Positions 1 through 12,575 are shown, counted from the first letter of the stretch. The stretch: 64,000 nt of DNA from Rhyacophila brunnea (GCA_022495005.1 JAGYXB010001095.1:992001-1056000), one strand, 5' to 3'. The notes: generated from the letters alone by a model not told the origin. Numbers and translations: made by a program.

Positions 1-1552
1 TTCGTTTATTATCTCCAGTTCAGTAATCCATGTGCCCGACTATTAATTATGTGTATTTATAGTATCTGGCATTGCGTTTAATGCCTAATTAATGAATTGG
101 TCTAAAACATACATAATATAGGACAGACGTATTAAAAGACTTTATCTCTAAATAAAGATATTTCAATAAATTCGGTCTTGCAATTCCGGGATAGTAAAAT
201 CGAACGGTATCCCGGTGTGGTAGACCCTAGTAGCTGTCTGGGGGAAAATTTCATGGGTTATTAGAATCACCTGAATTTTCAATATGGTGATTACCTTTTT
301 AATGAAATTTCCATCCGGTTCATATGAGACTCGACTTTCAAAGGGAACATTTTATTAAGATTGCTTTATATAAAGTAAAACCCCCGAATAAAGTTATTGT
401 TAAATGGGTCTGTGTATGACAACATATTGCTTTATAAGCAAAATAATAATATGTCTGCGAAAAGTTTGGTAGTAGACATATCATTCTTCGATAAAAACAC
501 ATTTATTCTCTCCGTATAGGTATAATCTTTTAATTTATAAATGTCTTGATATTTTTTTTTATTTTATATAAGAAAAATCACCAATTTCATATACTTTTAT
601 AAAAATTAATTACCTGATATTAGAGCACATACTCTGATCATTAATACATACTGTAAAAATGAATCTCGAGAACATAAATAAAAAGTGGAGATAGCAGTTG
701 GAATAAAAAAATGTGACACCCCAAAATGGTTACATAAAATATATGACCATTGGTGGTTATTGCAATAATTGCCATCATCACAGTGCCCAAACTATGTTCC
801 ACGAATTTATTGTGTAATAAATTGTGTAATAAATAAATAAGCTAATAATACCTTTTGTATTTTTTTTAATACGACATATTTATGGGAAGCAGGATTTTCT
901 TATAATGTTGCAACAAAGTTAAAGTCCAGGAACAGGCTCGACGCCACACCAGACATAAGAATTCAACTTTCTAATATTAAGGTTAAAGAAGAATATAAGA
1001 TTTGCAATTCACGGACTCATTAAGAACTTTATTCACGTATATCTTTATAGTGTGTCTTAAAAATAATTAATAATATATAAATATTTATTGTTTTTTCTCA
1101 TTCACATATCTTACAAAATAAACAAGATGTTCCATTAAAAATTCAAGATTTTCGAAGTGCTCCATCGTAAGAGAAGTATACTATAATACACTAAAAATAC
1201 CCGAGGAAACCGGGGGTTGTCCGTCTCTTCAGAATAATACATTTTTTTTCCCTCCTGGAAATATGCCACATCACTCAAAATTCATGGCTCAATAAACACC
1301 CAATAACATTATTTTTAATTAGAGCCCTTATATGACATAAGCGTTTTTTAGAAGCGTCACACACGCCAATTTCCTGTAAATAAGTCATTTAGATGTGACA
1401 TATAAAAAACTTAAAAGTGCCGTCAATATTTGGGACTCACGCGTATATCGGTATTTTTTGTGGCAATTCTTAAAAATACCAATATGTTAGGAAACTTATT
1501 ATGAAAAATGACACAAATTATCAAATGCCAAAATTAGGTTAAAGCATATTTT
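1..1552. other. AT-rich non-coding DNA
   Basis: No reading frame of coding quality, no RNA gene and no clear repeat boundary is visible. The stretch consists of short A/T runs with stop codons in all frames. Confidence 0.6.
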
Positions 1553-2112
1553 AATTGAGGCGTCTAATTCCAAAAAGCGATAAGTCCACATTTGGTCAAA
1601 ATCGAGAAAAAAATACGCACGTATGTATAGTTTTACACAATATGTATTGATCTATAAATTCCAAAACGCGACATAATCCTACGAAAAAAAATATTTTAAG
1701 TTTCGATTTATTACAAAAAGTCCGTGTTTCATATTATTTAAAGCTTGGTTGATTTCGCGCGTGTTTAAGTCAACCAATAAGGGAACGTTCAATATTAAAA
1801 AGGGCGTCTCCCATGCCGTAGCATCTGGTAAACTCATGACAGTGCCACGGAAATATGTGCCTTATGCGGAGTAAATTAAAAAGTGAAGTACAAATAGCGC
1901 TACGTCGAATTTTATTTTGCCTATATTTATTACATTTAAGAGTTTATCGGCTGAAACAAATTGCCATTTGGTTCTAATTTTGACATAGAATACAACAGAA
2001 AAAAATAATCTCACGTTAAAACAAATAATTGAAGCTTGAAACATAAAAACGTTGTTTCCCGAAAATATTGAATTGTGGACGTGTCGCTTTTTGTAATTAG
2101 ACGCCTCAATTT
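1553..2112. mobile_element. MITE-like element with ~37-bp terminal inverted repeats
   Basis: The left end (1553-1590) carries AATTGAGGCGTCTAATT followed by CAAAAAGCGA and GTCCAC. The right end (2075-2112) reads as its reverse complement with few mismatches. The interior is AT-rich and has no usable frame. No target-site duplication could be fixed with certainty, so the superfamily is open. Confidence 0.65.
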
Positions 2113-2624
2113 ATAGTTCGCACGGTGAATCGATAAACATGTCTTTGTAACCCTTACTTTAAAAGGTTAGACATCACTCGTTATTTCATCCATTTGTATT
2201 CACTTTATTTTATTATTTCCGATTTATGGCGTATTGTGCGTAATGAATTATTGGAAAGATTTGTCGAATAGATTCGCTTTTATTTCATACGCCTAGTGTT
2301 TTGCTTTATGAAGCGTAGAATTGCCTCCGCAAGATTTGCCATTAAAAGCCACTTGACATTTTTTTATTAAGGGCAGTTAAAATATACGAGCTAATAATAT
2401 ATTATATTGTGCAAGATCAAGTGGTATTAAATGATTTGAAGAAAAATGCTGACTTTAAACGCCTATAAAAAGTGAATCATAGAAAATGGTTAAGTATAAA
2501 GAATTGGTTAAAAATTATATAGCTACAGACTATCGTATATCACAGCAAATGGTCTATTTAGGCTGTGGATATCCAACAAAGATAGTATTCACTTTGTCAG
2601 CAATAATACTAAATTTATTATCAT
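2113..2624. other. AT-rich non-coding DNA
   Basis: Nothing recognisable was found here beyond AT-rich sequence. Confidence 0.5.
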
Positions 2625-2861
2625 TGACTGAGTTGGTTAGTTTTTAAAATTATATTCTAAGCCAACCCATAATAGATAACATCATTCTTCTGTCTATAGA
2701 ATATCTATTTGTTTTAAAGTTATTTTATTTAACTTGGTTTGGTTAACACCATCTGCAATTTGTATTCGTAGATCAATAAAAACAAATACGTAATGTTATA
2801 ACTGACATAATGCGCACTTTTTTTCAGTTTTTACAGTATAACCCTCCTCCCTTCGCCACTG
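2625..2861. mobile_element. Truncated hAT-type MITE (CAGTGGCGAAGGG family)
   Basis: The right end, CTTCGCCACTG at 2851-2861, and the segments before it match the complete copy at 48911-49489. Shared segments include a GGTTAGTTTTTAA block and an ATCAATAAAAACAAA block. The outer left part of the complete copy is missing here, so this copy is truncated on its left side. Confidence 0.65.
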
Positions 2862-3031
2862 GTATATCGTAGATATAGATAGTGCGGAAAAACATTAAGT
2901 CAAAATCTCGCTGTTTTCCCCAACAATCTACTAAAACGCACTAAGTCAGATCTATACAACTGGCAAAGATTATTTCTTTTACAAGTCAAAAACACGTACT
3001 TATCTATAGAGAAAAGACACTAAGGGACACT

Positions 3032-3570
3032 GTGTGTACACATTGCCTGAAGATGCCTAAAGGCGAAACCCGGGTCGTAAAAAACGACTCAAATGGAATA
3101 GTACAAAACTTAAATCGATTAGAATTTAAATTCAAATTCCATCAAGTACCTTCGGTCGATAGTATTAATATTACAAATAAAATTACTTTATGTTCGACTG
3201 AAATAAATAATATACGGAACGGGTTATATATTTTGATGTGCTGAGAACATGTGCGATGAAGTTTATTACTCACAAGATCACAGCGAGAAAGGTAAAAGTT
3301 TTAAGGATCCAACCGAAGATTGTTGTGTATGTATGTATTATTTAAGCACACACAAGAGTATTTTTGTTTTAGTTGCTTAGAAGTTGGAGGTTTAATCCAT
3401 CTAAGCCAGTACACGGAGTTACCTAAACAGGTACAAAAAGACCCCGAGTACCATACAACAAGATTAGCCGAAAAGTTTTAATTGATAAAAGTGGAAGCGA
3501 GAACGAAGACAACTTTCTTAATACGCGTTCTACTCCAGACCCACAAAGCTAAATCGTTGATTTATGTTTG
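3032..3570 (+). pseudogene. Possible decayed coding sequence, unrecognised
   Basis: A 70-codon frame at 3032-3244 starts CTHC-like (Cys-x2-Cys) and has ordinary protein composition. Further plus-strand segments to about 3570 read like coding sequence in other frames, for example a KRPRVPYNK stretch followed by KSGSENEDN. Stops and frame changes interrupt them. I do not recognise the family. It could be an old transposon or chance, and it is reported only because its composition differs from the flanking AT-rich DNA. Confidence 0.2.
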
Positions 3571-3715
3571 GTAAGTACTATACATACAATCCACAAACTA
3601 GCGGTGGCTTATGGGTTCGAAGCTGGGAGATGAGATGATATATTTTACGAGTTGTGTTTTAAATCAACAATAATATACAATATATTGGATTTAAAAGATT
3701 TTGCAAAAGTTGTAG

Positions 3716-4360
3716 TTGAGTTTCGGTAATTTCCCGACGGGAATTCTCGAGAAATTTTCGAGATTTTCCATCCCGAATCTCGAGAAATGAAATCTTTAAC
3801 ATTTCGGGAAATCCCGAAACTCGAGAATCTTTTCTCGGGATTCGGGATTTCTTTATTATCAAATATTAATCGAAAAAACGATTTCATATATGAAAAAAGT
3901 AGACAGAAAACACAAAACGTTCAAAGACTGGTCAGGGCATTTAACACAATTAAGCCAACGTCGACTCAAAATGAGCGCAATTTTTGCAACATCAGGGAAT
4001 TTTGTGTCTTAAAAGCGTAGGTACGCGATTGTCAGATGCAGCGATTGACAGTCTGTGTTTTTTTTTAAATTCTATTTTAATAAGTAATTAATTCATTTTT
4101 AATTAATAAATGAATTATTTTTGTTTTCATACGTCTATTTTGTTTGTCTTCTTAGATAAATAATAAAAAAAAATCATATTTTTTTCGAATTTGTCTGTTT
4201 TTACACTGATTTTAGGATTTTTACAGGTTTTTTTTTAAATTTCCCGATATCTCGAGAATTCTTTTCTGGAAGTCCCGAATCTCGAGAATTCAAAATTTCA
4301 CCATTTCGGGAAATCCCAAATCTCGAGATTAAGATTTTCTCGAGAAATACGCAACTCTAC
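3716..4360. mobile_element. Self-palindromic CTCGAG/CCCGAA element (hAT MITE-like)
   Basis: Both ends (3716-3855 and 4235-4360) are packed with short palindromic words, TCTCGAGA, TCCCGAA and TTCGGGAAAT, in opposite order, and an AT-rich core lies between them. The right end read inward starts TAGAGTTGCGTATTTC and the left end TAGTTGAGTTTCGG, an imperfect inverted repeat. No clean 8-bp duplication is visible. The layout matches the dated elements at 7461-8158 and 29473-29841. Confidence 0.55.
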
Positions 4361-5489
4361 ACACCGCATTGTTATTTTCATAAGTTAAATTAATAACATA
4401 AAAACATGTAAATTTATTAGAATAAAACGTAAAAAAAAGTTGCCTCAGATTCCGGCCAATATGTCTTTACCAGTTCATGAAATAACAATTATGTATGTAT
4501 ATTCTGTATAGAGTGTTAAATTCTCAAATCTTGTGAATTATTCGTCAAATTAAAAATAGTTTGTTGACATAAGAGTGCTAATAAAATCAAAATAAAACAT
4601 AATATTTCATTTAGAGGAAGATTTTGCTTTATATTAAATACACACGTAAGTACTGTTGACGTATATCTCTCACATTTGCTCTAATATACCCCTAAAATTT
4701 CAATAGTATAGTGGACACGTTAATAGACTAATATACTAGTCTTACTTATTAAAATGTAGGGAGTTTTTCCACTATGTACTTACAATAATTAAGTCTTATA
4801 CAATACAATACGACGACATATGCATACGCAAAATATGACGTTAATGTTGTAAAAGCAAGAACGCAGATTTTCCGTTTTAAGTATAGTTAATTTATTATTT
4901 TTAATAAATTCATCTGTGTTACGGTTCAGCGCAATATTGAAGAGTGAAATCACACTTTCGACATGTGTTTTTCCAACAATTATAAACGTCGCTTTATTAC
5001 GGGACTTGCTTGTCAACTTTCTGGTTCAAGCACAGAACAGATAATAAATAGAATACCGATAGGCTATATTCAATACGCCGCACGTTGAAGCAGGGTTTTT
5101 GAATGTGTGAGTGTCCTACGAAAATGAAGCACGCATTATGCACGCGTGTGTGTGTAATACACCAAGATTAAATGAGCGTACATGCATAAACCGAGAGCAG
5201 TTTTCAATATTAGACGTACAACGTATTTTTGACACGTGTGTAAGTTCAACCCGGATTCTTCCTTACTCGAGACGGTTACCTGCTATCGCCTTACCCGTTG
5301 GGTATTTCAGTTCCCATTATTTCTGAGTTCCCTGCGTTCAAGGCTTCAATAATTCATTATGTATTTCTTCTAAAATTTCATTATTAATCCACTTGATGGC
5401 AGTTAACCATTCCATTCTCGCCTCGCTATACCCGTTCTGTATAATTCTTAATTAAACTTCTTCTTGTTCTCCTTGACCGTATTCCCTCC
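4361..5489. other. AT-rich non-coding DNA
   Basis: Only short frames are present, with no recognisable domain or repeat boundary. Confidence 0.5.
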
Positions 5490-5830
5490 CTAATTAGAGC
5501 ATATGAATACCACATGACTCCCGCAAGAATCCCTGTTTCTTGGCAATCTTTTTATATCTTCACAGAGCCAGCATCTCACAGCTTTGTCGTATATTACTCT
5601 GAGATGCCAGAATCCGGTTAGCTTTAATACCAGAAAAGCCAGGTTGAAATTTGCTTTAGGCATTCGTTGCACATGGCAGGGCCAGGTCCAATGTTGATTC
5701 TTCACTCTCAAAGTAAATGGGCTGCATTGTCTGCTCTATTATCTCATAGTTACTCCTACATTTATACTATCGCACACCCCAGTATTAGCCGTAAACATCT
5801 GTTTTCAGAGGTCATCATAATTCGCTACTA
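5490..5830 (-). pseudogene. Decayed non-LTR retrotransposon ORF2 tail
   Basis: The minus strand encodes WTWPCHVQRMPKANFN-like sequence, resembling the W-x-GHV-x-RM motif near the C-terminus of many non-LTR reverse transcriptases. The stretch is homologous at DNA level to 59420-59820: both share a segment around CCGGAATCCGGTT/CCAGAATCCGGTT and another around CGTAAACATCTGTT. Several indels and stops show it is dead. The clade is not certain. Confidence 0.5.
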
Positions 5831-7452
5831 GCAACTGTAAAGCAACACTGCACTATAGAATTGTAATCAAAAACATTCTTATATCTAAGACTTTCCGCAT
5901 TGAGTTGCTCCTGCTATTCCCATTCACGTAGCGAGCTTTCTTTCTAATCTACTGTCACATATAATATGCACCCCCCAGGTGTTTCAAGCAGTCGACACTC
6001 CCGTATTGCTCGTCACTAATCAGGTAGAAAACTAGATCAGGATAGGTTTTATTGCATAAAACGTTAGCTGAATAAACTATTCATCTAATATGTATCCTAC
6101 ACATTAATATACTAGTAGATACGATTTTTTTTTCAACCCAAATAATATTTTTATTATTTCGAATAAAAATATAAATACAAAAAATATCTAACTGATAAAA
6201 TTGTTCGCAGCATTACTTGTACACTTGTAAGGCAGGCCTATTGAGGAGTTGTTTACGTTTTGCGTTACATCTCGGCAGCCCAAAATATTTTCACGTAAAT
6301 ATTTCTCTCCTCGCTCAATTTTTCCGGTGAATAATCTTTCCAATCTTTAGAGACTTCATATCTCTCTAAGGGTTTTACTTATTCTACCTGCGCCCCTTTT
6401 GTTTTTTTCACAGCCGGGGGCAGAAAATATATTATTACATACAAGCATCCAGCCAGACTAGATGATTTTTTTCTTTGTTTCTAAGGGTGGAATAATATCG
6501 GAAAATTTGGATTTCGGTTCGTTGGACAAGACGTGGGCTTACTTGTGTTTATATAAATATATATATTTGCAATAATCTAAAAGAAAACCTGCCAACTAAT
6601 ATACAAGAGACTGTAGTAAACATGATATTATTCATAAAAGCATGTCATTATTGTTTGCTAAATATAACATTACCTTTTGTATAACTGTAGATGGTAACCA
6701 AGATTTATAATCCAAGAATCTTGGTAGTTTTTCTCATCATTCCCAGGATTTTTAAATAAGCTTTTTATGGACTTTGGTAATACTTTGAATATTCGATATT
6801 CGTATTGAGTTGAAACACGACTTTCGTTTTATAATATTTATTTCCTATAAGCTTGCGCCGTTTAGATTGTTGAATGTATAAATTGATAAATGCGGGAGTT
6901 ATAATTATAACAAGTTCAATGAAATCTAAGGTGAATTGCTGAGTACAGGTGCAAAGAATTAAGTAATGAGTTTGACCAATGCATAGCGCTAATTTCGGTC
7001 CGGTGTTTCTAATAATTTTATCAGATTTTAATGTTTTTAAAGTTTTATCTACATGACATAATTTTCTCATGTCTTTTGAATAAAGTCGTTAGGTTTCTAA
7101 TAATTTTTAATACTAATTAATACGTCTAGAAGGTTTTGAAGGAGAAAGGTGGCTAAAATGTGATTTGGTGAATTTTACTTGTTAATAATCTGAAAAAAAA
7201 GCAATCTTATTATGACAAGCTAAAGTAACTTTTTCTGTTTAGTTATTGTTGCCTGTTTCAGACAAGTATTAGAAGTTCTCAAATGACAAGTAACTTTTGT
7301 TTACATTATATTTATGACGAAGGGTTTATTTTTTATGTCAATTATGTCTATCCCCCCTATAGTGACTTACGCTTGCTAAAATTTTATCGAAAGTCATTTA
7401 GTGAAAAACAAAATAATCAGGATTTAAGCAACATTTTATTAATTAATATACC
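5831..7452. other. AT-rich non-coding DNA
   Basis: No gene or bounded repeat was identified. The longest open frame (minus, 6765-7070) has low-complexity composition and no recognised domain. Confidence 0.5.
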
Positions 7453-7460
7453 GTGGTGAC

Positions 7461-8158
7461 TAGGGAATCCAATCCCGAACCAAAATTCTGATCCCGGGAT
7501 TTCGGGATTACAAGTTGACAATCCCGGGATCCCGGGAGTGGTCCCGGGATTGTCAAAAATAAATCTAGTATAATTTATACTATTTAAGACATTTATTTTT
7601 AATATTGTATACGTTCAATCTTGGAAATACACAAGTTTAATGGAGTAAATAATATTGTTATATAAATAATAATGTGAATTTAATATGAGATTGCTGTTTC
7701 TGATAGTAAAGACATAATAAATGGATTAGACTTAGAGAGATTTAAAATAATAAAGCAAATAATCATGGTGTACTTATGGCCTTTCCGCTTCATAAATCTA
7801 ATTAGTCAGCCAAATATGAAACTGCCGTAAAACATATGATATCATGGCGGAATTACTTTCTTAAAAGTGCGAAGCATTGTTTTTTCCAATCTTTCTCATT
7901 TTTAATAATTTATGTGAAAAAATAAAATGAATCGGCGACCTACACATGGGTATAAATCAAACTATATTCAAACTCAGTTTATTTATAAAAGTAGTTATTC
8001 TTTATTAAAAGTATTTTTTTTGTTATATTTTCGTTTTTATTTTATTTTCCATAAAAATTGATAAAACAAATCAATCCCGAAATCCCGGGATTATGTTTAT
8101 CAATCGCGGGATTCATAGGTATCGAAAATAGCTCGGGATCCCAGGATTGAAATCCTTA
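7461..8158. mobile_element. hAT-type MITE made of CCCGGGAT repeats, with 8-bp TSD
   Basis: The element is flanked by a perfect 8-bp duplication, GTGGTGAC, at 7453-7460 and 8159-8166. Its ends read TAGGGAATCCAATCCCG on the left and TAAGGATTTCAATCCTG on the right read inward. About 100 bp at each end is filled with CCCGGGATT-type palindromes, and the core is plain AT-rich DNA with no transposase. An 8-bp duplication with TAGGG-like ends fits the hAT superfamily. Confidence 0.88.
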
Positions 8159-8166
8159 GTGGTGAC

Positions 8167-8860
8167 TTTTTCATCTTAAAAAATATAATTTTACGGTTTG
8201 GTTAAAATATTCAACTCAAAACTGCCTTTTTGACGGTTAGTGATCTTTGCCTGAACGGTTACGATACAATACATTGGACATTAATAATTAATAATGAAAT
8301 GTCTGGCTACTATTTGAAAAATTATCTTGAGATTACAGGATTACTTATTTAAACTGTTTCCATGCTAAATCATATTGAAATTGTTTGCTTTTTTCTGTGG
8401 ATTTATATTTATGTCAAATACTTAAAAAGGTGGTCATAAATTTGCTAATTTTTTTCTTTTAATTATTATCTTTTAATTAATTAATCTTATAATTATTATT
8501 TTTAATTTATCATAATTTAAAAAAAAACTTATCCAGGTCTCTTCGGATACATATTTTTTTGTCAGTGGTTACAATCTCAATGTCTGGACAACACATCTGT
8601 ATAATATTAATAATATAACAGTATATAACCCGAAAAAAAGATTTGTATGAATAGGGAAACCTTAACAACTTACTAAGTTAAAATGATTGTTTTTTTGTTA
8701 CATTGTTTAAGGTGCATGTTCTGTCGACTAGGACTATAGTCAGAATAGGAAGTTACTAATCAATACATATCTAAAAACATTAAAAATAATGATACATGTT
8801 TATTTTAATTAAAAGATTACATTACAATAATTATTTAAAAAAAACTTCTTCTTTTTATTG
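8167..8860. other. AT-rich non-coding DNA
   Basis: Nothing recognisable was found here. Confidence 0.5.
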
Positions 8861-8874
8861 TGCCATAGCGTCCC

Positions 8875-9362
8875 CTAGCGGAGGTCGGCCACCATCAAGG
8901 CGATCTTATCTTTGTCGTCTGCTACCCGGAACAGTTCAGTGGAGCTGCCCTCGCTTTAATCACGGAGGAAATACGGCACCGTCCTCTGCTACGCTTACCG
9001 TTGATCTTTCCTTGAATGACAAGTTGGGGAACGCTGTACTTTTGTCCTCTCATAATGTGGCCGAGGTACTGTCGTTTCCTGGTTTTGATACTATGTAGAA
9101 GTTCTCGGTCCTTCCCCATTCGATTGAGAACTTCAACATTTGTCACCAGGTCAGTCCAAGGAATTTTGAGGATGCGTCTATACAGCCACATCTCGAAAGC
9201 TTCAAGTCTCCGTGACATCTCTTGGTTTAGCGTCCATACTTCCATAACATAGAAAATAATTGAGAGAACATAACAACGTGCCATACGCAGTCTCAGACCT
9301 AGGTTAAGGTATTGATTGCTAAGGAGGCGTCTCATTAAAAAAAATATACATTCGTAATTCAT
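8875..9362 (-). pseudogene. RTE-type non-LTR retrotransposon, 3' end of reverse transcriptase ORF
   Basis: The minus strand encodes the C-terminal region typical of RTE-like endonuclease-reverse transcriptases. In order it shows ARCYVLSIIFYVMEVWTL, then FEMWLYRRILKIPWTD, then NVEVLNRMGK, then YLGHIMRG and GKRSRGR. After a frameshift near 8930 it ends LFRVADDKDKIALMVADLR and a stop at 8875-8877. The fingers, palm and endonuclease are absent, so this is a 5'-truncated, dead copy. The family recognition is strong; the subfamily is not determined. Confidence 0.85.
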
Positions 9363-9895
9363 AACTTTTCATTTAATTTTTCAATTTATAAAATTAAAAT
9401 CAATTCGAAGGTATGAGTGCATTAATGTAGTTTGTAAAGATATGTGCCTACGAAAAAAATGTAATCGGCCATTTATACGTACTATGAAAAAATATCCTTG
9501 TTGTTTCGAGGGCCACATATTATAACAACTTTTACTGGCCACTCATGGCAAAGTTTGCAGCTGCACCTGAAAGTTTGCGCTTGTTTCGCTTGGCCACTGT
9601 CATCGCAAAAGCTTTCTTTCTAGAACATTCAAAATAAACTTTCACATCAAGCTTAGACTATATTTTTGTCCAAAAATAAATTTATAATATTTCTTAAACT
9701 CGATACCTACCTGAATAATAAAATAATAGGATTTATAATAATCGTGACATCGCTTATCAAAAATAAAATATAATATAGTATGATAATATTATAGTCTAAA
9801 AAATAATTTGGTTGGGTTTGCGGTGTGTTAAAATATAATTTATAAAATAGAAAAATTACCACTTGTCAACACTCAGTAATAGTATTTTTATATCA
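9363..9895. other. AT-rich non-coding DNA
   Basis: No supported feature was found. Confidence 0.5.
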
Positions 9896-10084
9896 TAAGT
9901 ACTCGAACACAGTGGTTGAGCGGGCGGTCTGGCGGCAGCGACATGCGCAACTCAAACGTATAACCGTATGTGAAATGTTCGTAGACAATGTCTTTTTTTA
10001 GGCATTTCACACACGGTTATACGTTTGAGTTTCACGCGCCGCTGCCGCCTCGCTGCCCGCACGTTTACTCTGGCCAAGCACTAA
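9896..10084. mobile_element. 189-bp foldback (hairpin) element, copy 1
   Basis: Two arms of 82 bp (9896-9977 and 10003-10084) are inverted copies of each other around a 25-bp loop. Each arm holds ACTCAAACGTATAACCGT in the inner part and a GC-rich outer part. A second copy of exactly the same length lies at 40599-40787. No coding frame fits. The flanks show no convincing target duplication. Confidence 0.85.
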
Positions 10085-10414
10085 GGAAAGCAATGTAGGG
10101 TAAAACTTCATAGTTAAAGGACGCGTCGATTTGAATAGGTACAAATATGGATTGGTAGATATTAATTTCGATAAAGCTGGTGTATCGGAGATAAGTTTCA
10201 TTAATGTTGTCTTAAAATATATTTTTTATTTATATAGTTGCAATTTCGGTGAGGTCACAATATTTTGATGTGATTTTCTCAAAGCCTTAGTGTTTGTGAT
10301 TGTTTATATTAATAAATAAACTACTGTTTCACTACACTACTGTCATCACACTACTACTATCATCACATTAAAACTACATTATTGTTATAGGTGCTAATTT
10401 TATTGTACTAAACT
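10085..10414. other. AT-rich non-coding DNA with a short CTACTA/CATCAC stretch
   Basis: A short imperfect repeat of ACTACTGTCATCAC-like units occurs near 10325-10380. Nothing else was found. Confidence 0.45.
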
Positions 10415-10905
10415 CTTTACTAATTCTCACCAAGACCGATGAGCATGCGCTCCATATATTCGATAGGAAGGTACTACGTAAGCCATATGGGGTCATACTA
10501 AAAGGAGAATAATAACGTATTCAACATAACCTGGAGCTATACAGATTCGTCTACGAAGAATGTATCTCGGCATTCGTTAAACTCGGTAGGCTTAAATGGG
10601 CGGGCTATGTAGCAAAAATGGACAGTGCTAAACCGCCAAGTAGAATCCTGGATACCGGACTGGACGATCAGAGGTCGATTAACAGGTAATTGGACGGTAT
10701 CAACGGAGATGCTCGCAATTTATTTTTAATCTATATCTTTTTTTGGAGAATGGTAATGTTATAAAATAGGAATTTCATTATCAAACAAAGATCTAAGGCC
10801 TTTAGCGCGGTTATGCCTCAAGATACCGGAAAACACTGGCCCAGGATAAGGAGAGATGGTGGAATTTATTTGAAGAGACTGGACTAGCCCTGTTATGCTA
10901 TGAAA
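10415..10905 (+). pseudogene. Decayed non-LTR reverse transcriptase tail
   Basis: The plus strand reads FDRKVLRKPYG, then LELYRFVYEEC, then FVKLGRLKWAGYVAKM, the usual tail order with its L-x-WAGHV-x-RM motif. A shorter segment near 10820-10890 reads like RKTLAQDKERWWNLFEE. Stops and frame changes separate these pieces. Only the 3' end of the element survives. Confidence 0.6.
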
Positions 10906-12359
10906 AAAAAACTCAAAGTTGATACGATCTACTGATTAGTAAGGTATTGGCAGGGTATTATATTGTATATTATAGTTTAGTTTTAATGTACATTTTATAC
11001 AAAATTAAAAATTTCCTAGTGACTATACCTACCTATCTTTATTTGTAAGCACTTATTATTTTTGTAAATAATTATTACATACATTTCAAAAGCAATAAAA
11101 CTATAATGGAAATCTATTGTGTTTTTACAAATTTGTATCATAAAACTTAAAAGTTTGACTAAAAATGAGTAAGTGCTTTGATATTTCATGATAATAGTCG
11201 TCTGTAAATTGTCAGGGGGTATCTAGTTTTCCGTTTATAATACCGGAACTTTCATTCAAAATTTGCAGACCAACGTCGTTTTATCTGTTAAAAACTTTCG
11301 AGTAAACTTAGCAATTTGTTATTTGTTCATAGCCCGGTGGTGGTTTTGTGGGGAATATAATTCACTATATTTACAAACAATTCACAGCTGCTAACAAGAA
11401 TAAGAATATAAATTTAAACTTATATAACTTCATTCAATATACTTTTACTCTTAAGGACTTGTTCAGATAGTGAGATTCGACTCGCGCGCATTCCAGATAC
11501 GTGTAATTTCATTGAACTATTCACATGCACTCACGGTATGACGTCTGTCGCGCGACAAGCGCAAACGATCGCCGGACTCTCGAGTATGCGCGTATTACGG
11601 GTTAGTCGAAGTACTATAGGCGACAATAATTGCCGATAATTATTTAATTATTGTTACGTCTCACGTTGAACACTATCTAGTATAGTAAACTCACGCTTAT
11701 GAAACGCGTTATATGGACATAGCACACATTTGGTACTCGCGCGTAAAGCGCGGTGAGAAACGCGCCATATGCACAAGGCTTAAGAGTCTGAGTGCTGTGT
11801 AAGGGTCGAAAATCGAGAATGTGAAAATTAACATTTTTAATGACCACATAAAATATATTTATACTTTGAAAGAGTATTTTTGTAAACTTCATCGTGTTAA
11901 AATTGAGAATAAAGCCATATTTGGTACTTTAGAAGTCCATTGGTTACAGCACTTTTTCAAATTATTATTTTGTCAAAACATTTTTAACCTATATTATATC
12001 TTTAATTTTTATAAAATTTGACAGATAGATATAGACAGTCCAAAATATTCGGTAAATTATTCAATAGTGTTTGTAATCGACCCGTGATTTTTAAGAAATT
12101 ATAATATTTTGCGTTCCGTATTTGCTTCGATACTCCTAATATATTTAGGTCCATTTTTTCTTTCATAAAATACTAAAATCATTATAAAAATTTATATTTT
12201 TTATTCTAAAATATGATTATATAAAGTACGTCATGTTTTTCATCGGCAGTATGTCGGCGATTGGATATTTATGTATACATATAAAACCAATGGATAATAA
12301 AGCAAACAAGAGTGAGAGATGTGATAGAGGTCACCAAATTGATGAAATGGCGGTAGGCC
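10906..12359. other. Non-coding DNA, CpG-richer between 11470 and 11790
   Basis: The sub-stretch 11470-11790 has many CG dinucleotides (words such as CGCGCG and TCGCGCGAC) unlike its AT-rich flanks. No gene, terminal repeat or splice structure could be tied to it. Confidence 0.4.
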
Positions 12360-12575
12360 GGATACATTGCACGGCGAATGGACGGCCGCTGGACGAATGC
12401 AGTCATTCAGTGGTACCCGAGGGGCACTAAGCGGCCACAGTGGCGCCCCAAAAGCTTCTGGATTGACGAACTTGTCAGGTTTGGTGGAAGCACGTGGCAG
12501 AGAAAAACAAGGAACCGAGAAAAGTGGAGAGAGCTGGGGGAGGCCTTCATCCAGCAGTGGATCGACCCCGGCTGA
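12360..12575 (+). pseudogene. Non-LTR retrotransposon C-terminal fragment (RTE-like)
   Basis: A 65-codon plus frame reads RRWTNAVIQWYPRG-like, then RPKSFWIDELVRFGGSTW, then RNREKWRELGEAFIQQW and IDPG followed by a stop. This matches the closing segment of RTE-type ORFs (W-x-PR, R-x-R-W-x-D, A-x-I-Q-Q-W). Upstream coding sequence is absent, as expected for a 5'-truncated insertion. Confidence 0.7.

Noticed and set aside
3716..4360. 8-bp target duplication for the CTCGAG element
   Set aside because: The bases outside both ends do not match in any register I tried, so the hAT label is by analogy only.
9896..10084. microRNA precursor
   Set aside because: The arms are far longer than a normal precursor and a second dispersed copy exists, so a foldback element is the simpler reading. 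Small-RNA data would be needed to claim more.
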